6,173 bases of DNA from the NCBI GenBank assembly GCA_025464695.1, contig JAODNQ010000070.1:1-6173 (forward strand), written 5' to 3'. Shown piece after piece: positions 4,941-6,173 of this stretch. This DNA is from Frankiales bacterium. Lineage in GTDB: Bacteria > Actinomycetota > Actinomycetes > Mycobacteriales > SCTD01. Position 1 is the first letter of the stretch; every line of letters begins with the position of its first letter. Made by a program: the position numbers and the translations under genes. A model generated the notes under the pieces. The model had not been told where the DNA came from and made no database searches. It saw only the letters and a program-made list of their open reading frames with translations.

Positions 4941-6173
4941 ATGCGGAGCCTCCCGCGCCTGCGCGCGCTCGCTGTCGTGCTGCCAGCCGTGTCCCTGCTG
5001 GCCGCCCTGTCCGGCACGACCCCGGCGGGCGCCGCCGCGTCGGGCACGGCTCCGGCAGACGCCTCCGCACTGTCGGGCACGACTCCGGCAGACGCCTCCG
5101 CACTGTCCGGCACGGCTCCGGCAGACGCCTGCGCACTGTCCGGCGACGGACCGGTCGGCGGCCCCCTGCTGACCGGCACCGGCACGGTCCTCGCCCCCGG
5201 CGCGCCCGCGCTGCCGCCGCAGGCCGTCGCCCACGGGCTCGTCGTCGCGGACCTGGACACCGGCGCGGTGCTCGCCGCCCGCGACCCGCACGGCCGCTAC
5301 GCCCCCGCGAGCACCCTCAAGATCCTGACCGCCGTGACGCTGTCGCCCCTGCTGGACCGCAGCCGCAAGCTGGTGCCGACGTTCGACGACCTGAACGTCG
5401 ACGGCACGAAGGTCGGTCTCGTCGAGCGGGTCGGCTACCCCGTCGACGAGCTGTTCACCGCCATGATGATGGTGTCGGGCAACGACATCGCGAACACGCT
5501 CGCCTCGGCCGCGGGCGGGCCGGCCGCCATCGAGAAGATGAACGCCGAGGCCGCCCGGCTGCAGGCGCGCGACACCCACGCGGTCAACCCCAGCGGGCTC
5601 GACGCCCCGGGCCAGCTCAGCTCCGCCTACGACCTCGCCCTGCTCGGACGGGCCGGTCTGGCCGACCCCGACTTCCGCCGCTGGGTGTCGACCCGGCGCG
5701 GCAGCGTCAGCGGCCCCGGCGGCAAGCGCATCGAGACCTACAACCACAACAAGCTGCTCGGCCGCTACGAGGGCGCCCTCGGCATCAAGAACGGCTACAC
5801 GTCGACGGCGAAGGCGAGCTTCGTCGGCGCCGCGACCCGCGGGGGACACACCGTCCTGGTGTCGATGATGCGCACCCAGCCCAAGGTCGACGTCGAGGCC
5901 CGGGCGCTGCTGGACTGGGGCTTCGCTGCCATCGCGGCGGGCGCGCAGCCCGTCGGCACGCTCGTCGAGCCGGTCGACGGCGGGCTCGCGGTCGCGTCGG
6001 CGCCCCCCACCGACAGCGCGGTCCTGCGCCTGCCCGTCAGCACGGCCGAGGAGCCGGCGTCGGGTGGCGGCCTGTCGACGCCGCTGCTCACCGTCGCCGG
6101 GTTGTCGGCGCTGACCCTGCTGGTCCGCCGTCGCCGGCGCGTCGTCCTGGCCCGTGCCGCCGCGCGCCGCGCC
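4941..6173 (+). CDS. D-alanyl-D-alanine carboxypeptidase (peptidase S11, DacA/PBP5-like), 3' truncated
   Basis: At least 411 residues, open to the window edge. It is an exported low-molecular-mass penicillin-binding protein that trims the terminal D-Ala from peptidoglycan stem peptides at the outer face of the membrane. A signal peptide is visible (Arg2, 6 and 8, hydrophobic 9-22, likely cleavage after AAA at 31-33). A repeat-built linker follows (24-66), then the S11 catalytic domain from about 95 to 335. The three active-site motifs are APASTLK (Ser124 nucleophile, Lys127), SGN (179-181) and KNG (283-285) in place of the more usual KTG. VNPSGLDAPGQLSSAYDLA (215-233) is another family block. 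A hydrophobic segment (379-395) followed by five Arg looks like a C-terminal membrane anchor with a basic cytoplasmic tail, and the stop is probably close. ATG 4941 is chosen because it starts the signal peptide; no good ribosome binding site is seen. It is divergent from the molybdoenzyme operon by 116 bases and probably functionally unrelated. Confidence 0.92.
   Translation, partial: MRSLPRLRALAVVLPAVSLLAALSGTTPAGAAASGTAPADASALSGTTPADASALSGTAPADACALSGDGPVGGPLLTGTGTVLAPGAPALPPQAVAHGLVVADLDTGAVLAARDPHGRYAPASTLKILTAVTLSPLLDRSRKLVPTFDDLNVDGTKVGLVERVGYPVDELFTAMMMVSGNDIANTLASAAGGPAAIEKMNAEAARLQARDTHAVNPSGLDAPGQLSSAYDLALLGRAGLADPDFRRWVSTRRGSVSGPGGKRIETYNHNKLLGRYEGALGIKNGYTSTAKASFVGAATRGGHTVLVSMMRTQPKVDVEARALLDWGFAAIAAGAQPVGTLVEPVDGGLAVASAPPTDSAVLRLPVSTAEEPASGGGLSTPLLTVAGLSALTLLVRRRRRVVLARAAARRA
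5010..5138 (+). repeat. 33-bp in-frame tandem repeat in the carboxypeptidase linker
   Basis: Three consecutive 33-bp units (5040-5072, 5073-5105, 5106-5138) encode SGTAPADASAL, SGTTPADASAL and SGTAPADACAL. Unit 2 differs from unit 1 at one base and unit 3 at two. A degenerate 30-bp unit precedes them (5010-5039, SGTTPAGAAA), and a fading start of another (SGDGP) follows at 5139. The array spans the signal-peptide cleavage region and the linker before the catalytic domain. The near identity at DNA level, including third positions, points to recent duplication. Confidence 0.9.

Noticed and set aside
2629..5172. An 847-codon open frame antisense to the molybdoenzyme gene
   Set aside because: The opposite strand carries a protein with clear family motifs throughout. 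The antisense translation is low-complexity Arg/Ala/Gly/Val/Asp, typical of shadow frames in GC-rich coding DNA, and crosses into the carboxypeptidase gene.
4821..5849. Minus-strand open frame antisense to the carboxypeptidase gene
   Set aside because: The plus strand has a signal peptide and all three S11 active-site motifs in one frame; the antisense product is low complexity.

Overview
This is a very GC-rich window with strong GC bias at third codon positions, GTG starts and 4-base gene overlaps. It looks like actinobacterial chromosome, perhaps of the Geodermatophilales/Frankiales kind, though the genus is inferred and not shown by the sequence. I see no mobile element, RNA gene or CRISPR array.

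Layout from left to right: (1) the C-terminal end of succinate dehydrogenase iron-sulfur subunit SdhB (+), followed by a strong GC-rich terminator-like hairpin; (2) a complete formate/nitrite transporter (FNT) family membrane protein, YfdC-like (+); (3) a convergent three-gene operon on the minus strand, transcribed from about 4824 down to 1296. Its order is a molybdopterin-guanine-dinucleotide oxidoreductase of the NapA/NarB/NasA nitrate reductase type, a 158-aa helical protein of unknown function, and an HPP-family membrane protein. Both junctions in this operon are 4-base GTGA overlaps, so the three proteins are probably made by coupled translation; (4) divergently from the operon, a D-alanyl-D-alanine carboxypeptidase (peptidase S11) on the plus strand, which runs off the right edge.

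The centre of the window reads as a nitrate/nitrite (assimilation-like) module: a cytoplasmic molybdoenzyme that probably makes nitrite, plus two unrelated membrane protein families (FNT and HPP) that both have nitrite-transporting members. No nitrite reductase, redox partner or cofactor-maturation gene lies in the window, so the substrate is inferred from family. The most unusual points are: the molybdoenzyme has Gly where the fourth cysteine of the [4Fe-4S] motif should be, with an extra Cys two residues after the third; an uncharacterised helical protein is coupled between enzyme and membrane protein; the operon leader can fold in two mutually exclusive ways around the ribosome binding site; and the carboxypeptidase carries a 33-bp in-frame tandem repeat just after its signal peptide.
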